DNA from: Mucilaginibacter sp. SG564
GTDB lineage: Bacteria; Bacteroidota; Bacteroidia; Sphingobacteriales; Sphingobacteriaceae
NCBI RefSeq assembly: GCF_013149275.1
Contig: NZ_JABGNA010000004.1
Coordinates: forward strand, 459,930-523,929
DNA: 64,000 nt
Direction of reading: 5' to 3'
A model generated the notes under the pieces. The model searched no databases and had not been told where the DNA came from. It saw nothing but the letters and a program-made list of their open reading frames with translations. Made by a program: the position numbers and the translations under genes. Below are positions 8,026-16,840 of the stretch, one piece after another; the first letter of the stretch is position 1; every line of letters starts with the position of its first letter.

Positions 8026-9396
8026 ATGAACGAAATGGTTGAACAAATAGAATTGTTGCTGGAGCAGGAAAACAATAAACAATTGAAGGAATATTTGAAC
8101 AACCTAAATATATCGGACGTCGAGGAACTCATAGGTGAACTACCCGAGCATGGCCCCAGGTTTATTGAAACCCTTTCGCTTAACCGCGCAGTTAACGTTT
8201 TCCGGATATTGGACTCACCTACGCAGGAGCGTATCATCAAAAAACTATCCGGACAAAAAGTTGCTGATCTGATCAATGCCCTGCCTCCTGATGACCGTAC
8301 CGCCCTTTTTAGCGAATTGCATGGCGATGCCGTTAAAACACTCATCCTGCACCTCTCGCCTGATGACCGCAAAGAAGCTTTATCCTTATTAGGTTACGAA
8401 GAAGAAAGCGTTGGGCGTTTGATGACCCCCGATTATATTGCCGTTAAGAAAAACTGGGATGTTACCCGGGTACTATCACACATACGCCGTTACGGTAAAA
8501 ACTCCGAAACTATTGATGTGATTTATGTGATAGATGAAAACGGGGTACTGCTCGACGACATCAGGATACGGGAAATATTATTGGTTAAACCCGAAACCAA
8601 GGTAAGCGACCTGATGGACGGGCGCCTGATATCCCTCAGCGCCAGTGATCCGCAGGAAGAAGCCATCAATATATTCAGGATGAATAACCGCGTGGCGCTG
8701 CCTGTGGTTGACAATGAAAATATATTATTGGGTATTGTAACTGTCGACGATATTTTGTGGATAGCCAACGAAGAGTATACCGAGGATATCCAGAAAATTG
8801 GTGGTACCGAAGCATTAGATGAACCTTACCTGGACATTAACCTGTTCCTGCTGGTAAAAAAGCGGGTTGGCTGGCTGATAATTTTATTCCTGGGCGAAAT
8901 GCTGACTGCAACCGCCATGGGATTTTTTGAAAAATCAATTGAAAAAGCTGTTGTACTGGCCCTGTTTATCCCGCTCATTATATCAAGCGGTGGTAACAGC
9001 GGTTCGCAGGCATCTACCTTAATTATACAAGCCATGGCTCTGGGCGAAGTTACCGTTGCCGATTGGTGGCGCGTAATGCGCCGGGAACTGGTATCGGGCC
9101 TTATGCTGGGCGCTACACTGGGTATTATAGGCTTTATGCGTATTTACATCTGGACGATGTTTTCGCCCATTTACGGTCCGCATTGGATATTGGTAGGCCT
9201 AACTGTAGGCTGCGCACTGGTTGGTGTGGTACTGTGGGGATCACTGGCCGGCTCCATGCTGCCGTTGGTTCTGAAAAGATTGGGCGCTGACCCTGCCACA
9301 TCCTCTGCCCCATTTGTAGCCACCCTGGTTGACGTTACCGGCCTCATCATTTACTTTACCATCGCCGTGATGATCATGAAGGGTGTGATGCTATAA
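8026..9396 (+). CDS. mgtE: Magnesium transporter MgtE
   Basis: 456 residues in the MgtE order: a helical N domain with superhelical repeats (about 1-130), two CBS domains (about 135-260, with LMTPDYIAVKKNWDV and LMDGRLISL...VVDNENILLGIVTVDDIL) and a five-helix membrane domain (about 285-455) containing LIISSGGNSGSQASTL, the conserved pore region. It moves Mg2+ (or Co2+) into the cell, with the N and CBS domains acting as the cytoplasmic Mg2+ sensor. It is a single gene with a hairpin after it. Confidence 0.96.
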   Translation: MNEMVEQIELLLEQENNKQLKEYLNNLNISDVEELIGELPEHGPRFIETLSLNRAVNVFRILDSPTQERIIKKLSGQKVADLINALPPDDRTALFSELHGDAVKTLILHLSPDDRKEALSLLGYEEESVGRLMTPDYIAVKKNWDVTRVLSHIRRYGKNSETIDVIYVIDENGVLLDDIRIREILLVKPETKVSDLMDGRLISLSASDPQEEAINIFRMNNRVALPVVDNENILLGIVTVDDILWIANEEYTEDIQKIGGTEALDEPYLDINLFLLVKKRVGWLIILFLGEMLTATAMGFFEKSIEKAVVLALFIPLIISSGGNSGSQASTLIIQAMALGEVTVADWWRVMRRELVSGLMLGATLGIIGFMRIYIWTMFSPIYGPHWILVGLTVGCALVGVVLWGSLAGSMLPLVLKRLGADPATSSAPFVATLVDVTGLIIYFTIAVMIMKGVML

Positions 9397-9415
9397 TAGC
9401 TGATTAATTATTCTC

Positions 9416-9447
9416 CGCAGTCGCTCGGCTGGAGCCGAGCGACTGCG
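9416..9447. terminator. GC-rich hairpin after mgtE
   Basis: CGCAGTCGCTCGGCT (9416-9430) and AGCCGAGCGACTGCG (9433-9447) pair perfectly over 15 bases around a two-base centre. The T-tract after it is weak, so it may act as a bidirectional transcript end or merely as a repeat. Confidence 0.65.
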
Positions 9448-9473
9448 TGAATTTTATATTTATATCAAAAGGC

Positions 9474-9574
9474 TGTCATCCTGAGGAACGAGGAACTGTT
9501 TCTTGAACGTAGTGAAAAATCTATTATTGAACTTTGCATAGTTTAGAATAGCCCCTTCGTTTCTCAGGATGACA
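9474..9574. repeat. TGTCATCCTGAG-type intergenic repeat (101 bp)
   Basis: The ends are TGTCATCCTGAG (9474-9485) and its complement CTCAGGATGACA (9563-9574), with AACGAGG / CCTTCGTTT continuing the pairing inward. Elements with this TGTCATCCTGAG border occur in many copies in unrelated bacterial genomes; I state that from memory. It lies in the convergent gap between mgtE and the glutamate-synthase-like gene. Confidence 0.75.
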
Positions 9575-9629
9575 AATCAACAAAATTTATCAGCGCAATC
9601 AACGTAATCCCCCTCACCAAATCAGCGGT

Positions 9630-11270
9630 TTAATTCATATACGAGTTCACATTGCTATAATCAATATTGGTTACATTACTATAATCGGGCACAAAGCTAT
9701 CCTCGTTGCTGATAGCCATATCCAGTTCAAAGCTTGATGGATAAGGTGTATTGAGCAGGCTGCCTTTAGGGATGTAAGGGAACAATTCGCCGTACGTTTG
9801 TATTTGGCTATGGTTGATGCGGCGATAAATGAACATGCGGTGCAGGTCGCAAGGTTTTACCAGGCCTGCCGCACCTATCATTTGTATTGCACTACTAACC
9901 GTTTGGTTATGAAAATTGGCCACACGCACCTTTTTATCGTCAACCACCAAACCGCGCATCAGGCTTTTATCCTGCGTGGCTACACCGGTTGGGCAAGTGT
10001 TCATATTACATTCCAGCGCTTGTATGCAGCCCAGGGCAAACATCATTCCGCGGGCACTGTTACACATATCGGCACCAAGGGCAAAATTCTTCACCAGATC
10101 GAACCCGGTAGCCACCTTACCTGAAGCAATGATCTTGATATATTTTTTTATGTCGAAACCGGTCAGCGCATCGTAAATAAAGGCCAGGGCCTCGCGCAGG
10201 GGCATACCAACGGAGTTAGAGAATTCCAGCGGAGCGGCGCCTGTGCCGCCTTCGCCCCCATCCACGGTAATAAAATCGGGATAGATGCCTGTTTTCACCA
10301 TGGCTTTACATATCGCCAGGAACTCACTCTTATGCCCCACGCACAATTTAAAGCCGATAGGTTTACCACCCGATAGCTCACGTAGTTTTTTGACAAACTG
10401 GGTTAAGCCAATAGGGTCATTAAAAGCAGTATGGTAAGGCGGCGATACTACATCCTGCCCCATTTCCACCAGCCTGATCCTGGCAATTTCGGGGGTAACT
10501 TTAGCTGCAGGCAGTATCCCGCCATGACCGGGTTTGGCTCCCTGCGACAGTTTGATCTCGATCATTTTTACCTGCGGCAACACAGCGCGCTGGGCAAAGG
10601 CATCATAATCAATAGTACCATCCGGATGGCGACAGCTGAAATAGCCGGTACCAATTTGCCAGATAATATCACCGCCGGGTTTAAGGTGATAATCGCTCAA
10701 ACCACCCTCGCCTGTATTATGGGCAAAGTTGCCCAACTTGGCGCCACCGTTCAGGGCCAGGATTGCGTTCTCGCTCAACGAACCAAAACTCATGGCCGAT
10801 ATATTATAAACACTGGCCATATAAGGCTGCTTACAATCGGGCCCACCTACCTTTACCCTTGGCGACAGATCAAGCTTGTGATGATCAATCGCCGCTATAC
10901 TGTGATTAAGCCACTCGTAGCCATCTTCATACACATCCAGTTCGGTACCAAAGGGACGGGTATCATCAACCTTTTTGGCGCGCTGGTATATCACGCTGCG
11001 GTTTTGACGGTTAAAGGGTGTGCCATTGGTATCGCTCTCAATAAAGTATTGATATATTTTAGGGCGCAGATCTTCCATCAGGAAACGCAGGTGACCAAAC
11101 ACCGGGTAGTTGCGTACGATGCTGTGCTTTTTTTGGGCCAGGTCATAAAAGCCTATAGCATATATAGGTACCATGATTACAAATGACCATGCTGCGGGTT
11201 TCCAAAGGATTGTCCACCCGATGAGCGCGGCGAATATGATAATGAACGAGGTAATGAAAAGCTTCTTCAT
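9630..11270 (-). CDS. FMN-binding glutamate synthase family protein
   Basis: 546 residues. Two hydrophobic N-terminal segments (about 5-45) are followed by the FMN-binding/synthase domain of glutamate synthase: AMSFGSLSENAILALNGGAKLGN, GTGYFSC, KLSQGAKPGHGG, GEGGTGAAPLEFSNSVGMPL and CNMNTCPTGVATQD are all present, the last supplying the cysteines for the iron-sulfur centre. The glutaminase domain of GltB is absent, so this is the stand-alone, membrane-anchored form common in bacteria. Its reaction in vivo is not firmly known. Confidence 0.92.
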   Translation of the reverse strand: MKKLFITSFIIIFAALIGWTILWKPAAWSFVIMVPIYAIGFYDLAQKKHSIVRNYPVFGHLRFLMEDLRPKIYQYFIESDTNGTPFNRQNRSVIYQRAKKVDDTRPFGTELDVYEDGYEWLNHSIAAIDHHKLDLSPRVKVGGPDCKQPYMASVYNISAMSFGSLSENAILALNGGAKLGNFAHNTGEGGLSDYHLKPGGDIIWQIGTGYFSCRHPDGTIDYDAFAQRAVLPQVKMIEIKLSQGAKPGHGGILPAAKVTPEIARIRLVEMGQDVVSPPYHTAFNDPIGLTQFVKKLRELSGGKPIGFKLCVGHKSEFLAICKAMVKTGIYPDFITVDGGEGGTGAAPLEFSNSVGMPLREALAFIYDALTGFDIKKYIKIIASGKVATGFDLVKNFALGADMCNSARGMMFALGCIQALECNMNTCPTGVATQDKSLMRGLVVDDKKVRVANFHNQTVSSAIQMIGAAGLVKPCDLHRMFIYRRINHSQIQTYGELFPYIPKGSLLNTPYPSSFELDMAISNEDSFVPDYSNVTNIDYSNVNSYMN

Positions 11271-11369
11271 AGATAGATTATTTAATATAAAAATAACTGT
11301 TAAAGTTAAACATTAGCGCAATTGTATGGTTAAACTTGTACTTGATTGTCGGTGAATTGTAATGAAATA

Positions 11370-11395
11370 AAAATACATGTTTAAACATGTATTTT
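11370..11395. promoter_or_regulatory. 26-bp perfect palindrome (probable operator) before yceI
   Basis: The half-site AAAATACATGTTT is followed at once by its exact complement AAACATGTATTTT. It ends 5 bases before the -7 element TATCTTTG (11401-11408) of the yceI promoter, where a bound dimer would block RNA polymerase. The regulator is not identifiable from the window; MarR-type dimers bind sites of this form. Confidence 0.7.
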
Positions 11396-11400
11396 ATTAT

Positions 11401-11408
11401 TATCTTTG
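11401..11408 (+). promoter_or_regulatory. -7 element of the yceI promoter
   Basis: TATCTTTG fits TAnnTTTG and stands 27 bases before the ATG chosen for yceI. It also decides against the earlier in-frame ATG at 11387, which lies upstream of it. Confidence 0.65.
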
Positions 11409-11434
11409 ACTCAACAAAACAAATAAAAAAAATC

Positions 11435-11977
11435 ATGGCAACAGAAACAGCAACAAAATGGGTTATCGACCCTATGCATTCAGAAGTACAATTTAAAGTA
11501 AAACACTTAGTTATATCAACCGTAAGCGGTTTTTTCAAAAGCTTTGGCGGTGAAGTAATTACCGAAGGAGATGATTTTGACAATGCCGAAGTGGATTTTA
11601 CGCTTGACATTGACAGTATTGATACCAACCAAACTCAACGTGACGAGCACTTAAAAGGCGGCGAATTTTTTGACGCTGAAAAATATCCAAAAATCAGCTT
11701 CAAATCAACCTCATTAACTAAAACCGACGATGATGAGTACGAATTAAAAGGGGATTTGACCATAAAAAACGTAACCAAGCCAGTAACACTTAGCGCTGAA
11801 TTTGGTGGCTCAGCTGCCGATTTTTATGGCAACACCAAAGCTGGTTTCGAAATCACCGGTAAAATAAACCGTAAAGAATTTGGTTTAACCTGGGATGGCG
11901 TAACCGAAGCAGGTTCGGTTGTGGTTGGTGAAGACATTAAATTACTGATCAACTTACAGTTAACCAAACAGGCTTAA
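11435..11977 (+). CDS. yceI: YceI-family protein
   Basis: About 180 residues of lipocalin-like beta-barrel: WVIDPMHSEVQFKVKHLVIS at the start, DFDNAEVDFTLDIDSIDTNQTQRDEHLKGGEFFDAEKYPKISF in the middle and GKINRKEFGLTW near the end are the conserved YceI blocks. Family members bind polyisoprenoid or other amphiphilic lipids. No signal peptide is seen, so this copy is probably cytoplasmic. The ATG at 11435 is chosen because it lies after the promoter and begins the domain. A palindromic operator candidate overlaps the promoter. Confidence 0.93.
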   Translation: MATETATKWVIDPMHSEVQFKVKHLVISTVSGFFKSFGGEVITEGDDFDNAEVDFTLDIDSIDTNQTQRDEHLKGGEFFDAEKYPKISFKSTSLTKTDDDEYELKGDLTIKNVTKPVTLSAEFGGSAADFYGNTKAGFEITGKINRKEFGLTWDGVTEAGSVVVGEDIKLLINLQLTKQA

Positions 11978-12090
11978 TTGTTTTAATGCTGTTGCTGTGT
12001 TTTAACATTTAAAAGCCGGTGTTGTTGCCCAGGCGGCAACCCGGTTTATTGAAACACGCTGGCAGATTAAAATATACTAATGATGATGAG

Positions 12091-12123
12091 AAAGTCACTT
12101 GCCAAAGGCAAGTGACTTTTTTT
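12091..12123 (+). terminator. Terminator between yceI and the Sua5 gene
   Basis: AAAGTCACTTGCC, the loop AAA and GGCAAGTGACTTTTTTT form a strong hairpin with a T-run, so yceI is transcribed alone. Confidence 0.85.
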
Positions 12124-12220
12124 ATTTGTTTATATCGTTGAAAAAAGTCTCTACGTACAATCCTTCAATAGGCTCTGGGTAACAGGCGCTTTTCCATGCG
12201 CATTAAAACTAACTTATAGG

Positions 12221-12228
12221 TATATTTG
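12221..12228 (+). promoter_or_regulatory. -7 element before the Sua5/YrdC gene
   Basis: TATATTTG fits TAnnTTTG and lies 10 bases before the ATG, so the transcript would be nearly leaderless. No clear -33 TTG is seen at the standard spacing. Confidence 0.5.
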
Positions 12229-12238
12229 TCTGTATATC

Positions 12239-12859
12239 ATGCTTATTAAAATATATCCCGAAAATCCAAACCCTAAAGCCATTGAACAGGTGGCTGAAGT
12301 ATTACGCAAGGGCGGCCTCATTATTTACCCAACAGATACAGTTTACGGTTTGGGTTGTGATATCACCAATCACAAAGCCATTGAGGCTATTTGCAAAATC
12401 AGGAACATCAAACCCGAAAAGGCTAATTTCTCGTTTATATGCTATGATTTGAGCCATATATCAGATTATATCAAACCTATTGATAATACCACCTTCAGGG
12501 TGCTGAAAAAAGCTTTGCCCGGGCCATTTACTTTTATATTCAATGCCAGCCACATGGTGCCCAAGCTATTGAGTTCCAACAAAAAAACGGTGGGTATCAG
12601 GGTGCCAGATAATGAGATTGCACGCGAAATTGTGAGGGTTTTGGGTAACCCTATTCTCTCTACCTCTATCAGGGATGATGACGATATTATAGAATACTCC
12701 ACCGACCCGGAACTGATTCATGAAAAATATGAGGACCTTGTTGATATCGTGATCGATGGCGGTTACGGGGATAACATCGCATCAACCGTAGTTGACTGTA
12801 CCGAAGGCGATTTCGAGATCATCCGTGAAGGTAAAGGGGATCTGGAATTATATTTGTAG
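12239..12859 (+). CDS. L-threonylcarbamoyladenylate synthase (Sua5/YciO/YrdC family)
   Basis: 206 residues. The N-terminal half carries the YrdC signature: GGLIIYPTDTVYGLGCD (residues 25-41), then KIRNIKPEKANFSFI, PGPFTFIF and KKTVGIRVPDN. YrdC/TsaC enzymes make threonylcarbamoyl-AMP from threonine, bicarbonate and ATP for the t6A37 modification of ANN-decoding tRNAs. The usual KxR-S-T binding residues are mostly in place, but the length and the missing Sua5 extension fit the YciO branch, whose role is less certain. Confidence 0.88.
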   Translation: MLIKIYPENPNPKAIEQVAEVLRKGGLIIYPTDTVYGLGCDITNHKAIEAICKIRNIKPEKANFSFICYDLSHISDYIKPIDNTTFRVLKKALPGPFTFIFNASHMVPKLLSSNKKTVGIRVPDNEIAREIVRVLGNPILSTSIRDDDDIIEYSTDPELIHEKYEDLVDIVIDGGYGDNIASTVVDCTEGDFEIIREGKGDLELYL

Positions 12860-12861
12860 TT

Positions 12862-12944
12862 TTTGGGGAACAAGGATTCTTAGATCAAGGATAAAAGCAT
12901 GAAAAGAAAATCCTTACTATTTTATCCAAAAATCCTTGATCACT
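12862..12944. repeat. Word-palindrome in the convergent gap before trpA
   Basis: GATCAAGGAT (12883-12892) and ATCCTTGATC (12932-12941) pair exactly. Additional AAGGATT and AATCCTT words lie just outside and inside the arms. It probably ends the transcripts from both sides. Confidence 0.6.
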
Positions 12945-13715
12945 CTATGGTCTTATATTCTGTATAAATGCTGGTATCTTTTTCATATAGTCATCTTCGG
13001 CCAGTAGCTTTACAAACTTACTGCCTACAATGGCGCCATTGGCGTATTCGCAGGCTTTTTTGAAGGTTGCATTGTCTGATATACCAAAACCAATAATAGT
13101 TGGATTTTTAAGTTCCATGGCCTTAATGCGCTTGTAATAATCCTCAATGCTATTGGTAAGCTGCAGGCTACCACCAGTTATAGACGATGACGACAGCAGG
13201 TAAATAAAGCTATTACTCAACTCATCAATTTTCCGGATTCTATCTGGTGATGTTTGGGGTGTAACCAGGAATATATTGCTCAGGTTATTATTGATAAAAT
13301 GTGTCGAATACAGAGCTTCGTATTCGTACATGGGCAAATCGGGTACAATAACGCCATCTACCCCCAATTCGGCTGCTTTTTTGCAAAAACGCTCGATGCC
13401 ATATTGTACTATCGGGTTAAAGTAACCCATGAGCAGTATAGGTATGGTAACTCTTTTACGCAGCTCAGTTAACTCTTCAAACAGATGATCGAGTGTCATA
13501 CCGTTGATCAGCGCCTGCTCTGAACTATGCTGAATAGTCGGCCCGTCAGCTACCGGATCGGAGTACGGAAAACCTACTTCCAGGAAATCGGCCCCGGCCT
13601 TTTCCAAGGCTTCGGCAATATCAACCGTAGTGTTCAAAGCGGGGTAACCCGCGGTATAATATATTGATAACAGATTTTCTTTCTTAGCTGCAAAAAGTTG
13701 GTTTAATCGGTTCAT
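12945..13715 (-). CDS. trpA: Tryptophan synthase alpha chain
   Basis: 256 residues, normal for TrpA. It cleaves indole-3-glycerol phosphate to indole and glyceraldehyde 3-phosphate and passes indole to the beta subunit. The catalytic glutamate block ADFLEVGFPYSDPVADGP, the loop VDGVIVPDLP and the phosphate-binding IVGSKFVK near the end are present. An in-frame ATG 45 bases upstream (13760) exists, but it lies inside the word-repeat, and the domain starts with MNRLNQLFAAKKE, so the ATG at 13715 is chosen. It is the last gene of the trp operon. Confidence 0.95.
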   Translation of the reverse strand: MNRLNQLFAAKKENLLSIYYTAGYPALNTTVDIAEALEKAGADFLEVGFPYSDPVADGPTIQHSSEQALINGMTLDHLFEELTELRKRVTIPILLMGYFNPIVQYGIERFCKKAAELGVDGVIVPDLPMYEYEALYSTHFINNNLSNIFLVTPQTSPDRIRKIDELSNSFIYLLSSSSITGGSLQLTNSIEDYYKRIKAMELKNPTIIGFGISDNATFKKACEYANGAIVGSKFVKLLAEDDYMKKIPAFIQNIRP

Positions 13716-13742
13716 TGTATAGCTTATAGTTAATGGTTCACT

Positions 13743-13764
13743 GTTCATGGTATTAACCATGAAC
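13743..13764. repeat. Short palindrome in the trpB-trpA spacer
   Basis: GTTCATGGT (13743-13751) pairs with ACCATGAAC (13756-13764), with the word TTAATGGTTCA repeated beside it. It might weaken transcription into trpA or protect the 3' end of the upstream message. Confidence 0.6.
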
Positions 13765-13767
13765 TAA

Positions 13768-15576
13768 TTAATAACCGAAATATTTAATAAATGTATCGAG
13801 ATCCTTATCGCCACGACCCGAAAGGCAGATCACAACATTGTCTGTTGGGTTAAACTTCATTTTTTCCAGCTGTGCCAGGGCGTGTGACGACTCGATGGCC
13901 GGGATAATGCCCTCCATTTGTGAGCAAAGCAAACCGGCTTTCATAGCCTCGTCATCGGTAACGCTCACATATTGAGCACGGTTAATCTTATACAGATGCG
14001 CGTGCTGCGGGCCAATTCCCGGATAATCCAGTCCTGCCGAAATGGAGTATGGTTCAACCACCTGTCCGTCGGGGGTTTGCATCAATATGGTACGGCTGCC
14101 ATGCAGCACGCCTTCATTACCCAGGAAAGTAGTAGCCGCCGAATGGCCGCTATCAACACCTTTACCAGCAGCTTCTACTGCTACCAGTTTAACCTGCTCA
14201 TCATCTAAAAAGTGATAGAACATACCCATAGCATTACTGCCGCCACCGACGCAGGCCAGTACGTATTCGGGTAATTCCTTACCGGTATGTTCTACCAGCT
14301 GTTTTTTAGTTTCTTCGGATATGATCGATTGAAAACGGGCTACCATGTCGGGATATGGATAGGGACCAACTACCGAACCAATGATATAATGAGTATCAAC
14401 GGGGTTGGCTATCCAGTCGCGCAGGGCCTCGTTGGTGGCATCTTTGAGTGTTTTGCTACCCGATGATGCGGGCCTTACGGTAGCGCCCAGCATTTTCATA
14501 CGGGATACGTTGGGAGCCTGGCGGGCCATATCAATTTCACCCATATACACCACACATTCAATACCCATGAGGGCGCAAACGGTAGCGGTTGCCACACCAT
14601 GCTGGCCCGCGCCGGTTTCGGCTATAATACGTTTTTTCCCCAGGCGTTTGGCCAGTAGTATTTGCCCTATGGCGTTATTGATCTTATGTGAACCGGTATG
14701 GTTCAGGTCCTCTCGTTTAAAAAATATGTTAGCGCCATATTTTTCCGAATACCGTTTCGCATGGTACAACGGTGAGGGCCTGCCCACATAATTTTTCAGC
14801 AGATCATTAAATTCCGCTTTAAAATCCGGATCATTAATGATGTTGAGGTATTGCTGTCTTAGTTCTTCAACATTCGGATACAGCATTTCGGGAATGTATG
14901 CACCTCCAAAATCACCATAGTAGCCATGTTCGTTAACTCCGTATTTCATTTGTAATGTTCTGTTTTTGATGATATCAAATGCTTTTTCCAACTTCGGGAT
15001 ATTTTTCAAGCCAGGCTCGTCTTCAAACTGGCTGTTCAAATCAACCGCGTAAAATTGCGGATGTGTTATATTTTTCAATTCCCCTATATTATCAAGGCTT
15101 ATCCCACCCGATAAAAAGAAAGGGATATTCAGGGTATATTTATCCAGGATACGCCAATTAAAGGTCTTACCTGATCCGCCATAGATGGAGGTTTTGGTGT
15201 CGAACAGGAAATAATCTACATAACTGGCATAAGCATTCAGTTTGTCAAAATCAAAGTCGTTATCAACGCCAAAGGCTTTTATAACAGTTACCCTACCTTT
15301 AAAAGCTGCTGCAAACTCCGCATTTTCATCACCGTGCAGTTGTATGGTGTCAAATCCATATTGATCAATCAGTTGGCTAATAACTTCGGCGGTTTCGTTT
15401 ACAAAAACCCCGGTTTTGTGGATGGATGCAGGGATTGTTGCCAGCGCATCGGCAGATAAAGTATCAATATAACGGGGCGTACGATCGTAGCAAATAAAAC
15501 CCATATAGTCTGGCTTTAAAGCGGCTACTGCTTCAATGTTATCAGGATACTTCAGTCCACAAACTTTAATCTTCAT
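13768..15576 (-). CDS. Fused phosphoribosylanthranilate isomerase - tryptophan synthase beta chain
   Basis: One 602-residue frame without any stop joins two enzymes. Residues 1-209 are TrpF: KVCGL with the catalytic Cys near 6, then DTIQLHGDE, and [16 protein letters not shown] with the catalytic Asp. Residues 210-602 are TrpB, about 393 residues: it begins [20 protein letters not shown], has the PLP lysine in GSHK (Lys298) and the phosphate loop GGGSNAMG. The join is only about six residues (NRTLQ), and the ATG at 14949 that would start a separate TrpB has no ribosome-binding site. Separate re-initiation there cannot be excluded. It lies two bases behind trpD. Confidence 0.9.
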   Translation of the reverse strand: MKIKVCGLKYPDNIEAVAALKPDYMGFICYDRTPRYIDTLSADALATIPASIHKTGVFVNETAEVISQLIDQYGFDTIQLHGDENAEFAAAFKGRVTVIKAFGVDNDFDFDKLNAYASYVDYFLFDTKTSIYGGSGKTFNWRILDKYTLNIPFFLSGGISLDNIGELKNITHPQFYAVDLNSQFEDEPGLKNIPKLEKAFDIIKNRTLQMKYGVNEHGYYGDFGGAYIPEMLYPNVEELRQQYLNIINDPDFKAEFNDLLKNYVGRPSPLYHAKRYSEKYGANIFFKREDLNHTGSHKINNAIGQILLAKRLGKKRIIAETGAGQHGVATATVCALMGIECVVYMGEIDMARQAPNVSRMKMLGATVRPASSGSKTLKDATNEALRDWIANPVDTHYIIGSVVGPYPYPDMVARFQSIISEETKKQLVEHTGKELPEYVLACVGGGSNAMGMFYHFLDDEQVKLVAVEAAGKGVDSGHSAATTFLGNEGVLHGSRTILMQTPDGQVVEPYSISAGLDYPGIGPQHAHLYKINRAQYVSVTDDEAMKAGLLCSQMEGIIPAIESSHALAQLEKMKFNPTDNVVICLSGRGDKDLDTFIKYFGY

Positions 15577-15578
15577 CG

Positions 15579-16568
15579 TTAATTCTGTAATAAAGCGTTA
15601 AAACTGTTCAGAGCCTTGCCACCAACCAGGGCCTCTTCCGCTTCATAATAACAATCGGCAAAGCTTTTTTCAGGGCCGATGGTTTTAATGGCCAGCGCAG
15701 CGTTTGATAGCACCACGTTATTTTGAGCAAATGTACCCTGACCGCTAAGCACATCAGTAAATATTTTTGCCGAAGCAGCCACCGTGTCGCCACCGGTTAT
15801 CTCCTTAGGATCTAACTTTTCAAAACCCAGGCTTTCAACCGTATTGATCTTTTCGCCTTCGGCCGAAAAGGTCTTGAAATCACAGGTAAGTGATACCTCA
15901 TCATAGCCTTCCAGCGCGTTCACTATCGTATATTGGGTTGTAGATTTTTGATACAGATAGGCATAAACCCGGGCCAGTTCCAGGTTGAATACGCCAACCA
16001 ACTGGTTATCGGGCTTGGCCGGGTTAACCAGCGGCCCCAACATATTGAAAAACGTTTTTACGCCCAATTCCCTGCGTATAGGGGCTACTGTTTTCATAGC
16101 CGGGTGAAACAGCGGCGCATGTAAAAAACAAATATTAGCTTTATCGATGCTAGTTTTCAGCTTATCGGCATCATTGGTAAATTGATAACCCAGGTACTCG
16201 ATTACGTTGGATGAGCCGCAGCCCGATGATACACCATAATTACCATGTTTGGCCACTTTATACCCTGCACCAGCTACTACAAATGATGCCAGGGTTGATA
16301 TATTGAACGTATCCTTACCATCGCCTCCGGTACCGCAAAGATCTATCAGCTGACCGGTTTCCAGATCGATAGGCAAACAAAGTTCCAGCATCGCATCACG
16401 GAAGCCTTCCAACTCCTCAACGGTAATGCTGCGCATGCAATACGCCGTCATAAATGCGGCCATTTGCGAGTTATTGTATTGCCCCTGGGCAATGTTCATC
16501 AAAATATTCTTTGATGCTTCCCTGGTAAAGGTTTTGTGTTCAAAAAGATGATTTAATATCTGTTTCAT
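15579..16568 (-). CDS. trpD: Anthranilate phosphoribosyltransferase
   Basis: 329 residues. The pyrophosphate-binding stretch [17 protein letters not shown] (about 82-98), [21 protein letters not shown] and [36 protein letters not shown] are the TrpD signatures. It attaches phosphoribose to anthranilate, the second step of tryptophan synthesis. It is the first structural gene of the operon in this window; trpE, trpG and trpC are not nearby. It is preceded by a Trp-codon leader peptide and attenuator, so read-through is probably governed by Trp-tRNA supply. Confidence 0.96.
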   Translation of the reverse strand: MKQILNHLFEHKTFTREASKNILMNIAQGQYNNSQMAAFMTAYCMRSITVEELEGFRDAMLELCLPIDLETGQLIDLCGTGGDGKDTFNISTLASFVVAGAGYKVAKHGNYGVSSGCGSSNVIEYLGYQFTNDADKLKTSIDKANICFLHAPLFHPAMKTVAPIRRELGVKTFFNMLGPLVNPAKPDNQLVGVFNLELARVYAYLYQKSTTQYTIVNALEGYDEVSLTCDFKTFSAEGEKINTVESLGFEKLDPKEITGGDTVAASAKIFTDVLSGQGTFAQNNVVLSNAALAIKTIGPEKSFADCYYEAEEALVGGKALNSFNALLQN

Positions 16569-16636
16569 AAGCCCTATTCCCTACAGGGATTTTTATGATT
16601 AATTTTTTCTATTCATCCCTCAAAAATGAGGGCAAC

Positions 16637-16704
16637 AAAAAAGGGTTACCTTATGGCAACCCTTCTGAATATTATGTTAAAAAACAAAAAACGGAATTGC
16701 CTTA
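16637..16704 (-). promoter_or_regulatory. Transcription attenuator of the trp operon
   Basis: Read leftward after the leader peptide. The terminator has AAGGGTTGCC pairing with GGTAACCCTT around an ATAA loop (16641-16664), followed by a T-run (16642-16637). The competing antiterminator uses GGCAATTC (16701-16694), which can form 8 pairs (two of them G-U) with GGGTTGCC of the terminator's 5' arm. A third, weaker hairpin (CTT-A-ACG ... CGT-AAG) covers the leader's stop codon and the segment before it. This is the 1:2, 2:3, 3:4 arrangement of ribosome-mediated attenuation. Trp starvation would stall the ribosome on the three Trp codons and let the antiterminator form. Confidence 0.85.
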
Positions 16705-16707
16705 CGA

Positions 16708-16755
16708 TTAATCGTTAAGCCACCACCAGTTATTGTTTAATACTATCATTTTCAT
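16708..16755 (-). CDS. trpL: trp operon leader peptide
   Basis: A 15-codon frame, MKMIVLNNNWWWLND, ending TAA. Three consecutive TGG codons lie at 16728-16720, immediately before the hairpin system leading into trpD. In a 15-residue peptide this cannot reasonably be chance next to trpD. The second codon ATG at 16749 is an alternative start. The start is only about 9 bases from the -7 promoter element, so the message is nearly leaderless. Confidence 0.88.
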   Translation of the reverse strand: MKMIVLNNNWWWLND

Positions 16756-16763
16756 TTGTGCCA

Positions 16764-16794
16764 CAAATATGGAAATTGTTTTTACTAAAAGCAA
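16764..16794 (-). promoter_or_regulatory. Probable promoter of the trp leader
   Basis: On the minus strand TTG (16794-16792), a 20-base spacer and CATATTTG (16771-16764) form a one-mismatch Bacteroidota promoter pointing into trpL. It overlaps the 5' region of the divergent channel gene. Confidence 0.6.
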
Positions 16795-16840
16795 ACAGAA
16801 TGATAAATTTACGCAAAAGCCGAAAAGCTTACACTCAAAA

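Noticed and set aside
16733..16840. Extended N-terminus of the potassium channel
   Set aside because: It would overlap the trp leader and promoter, and the KirBac domain begins well after 16,841.
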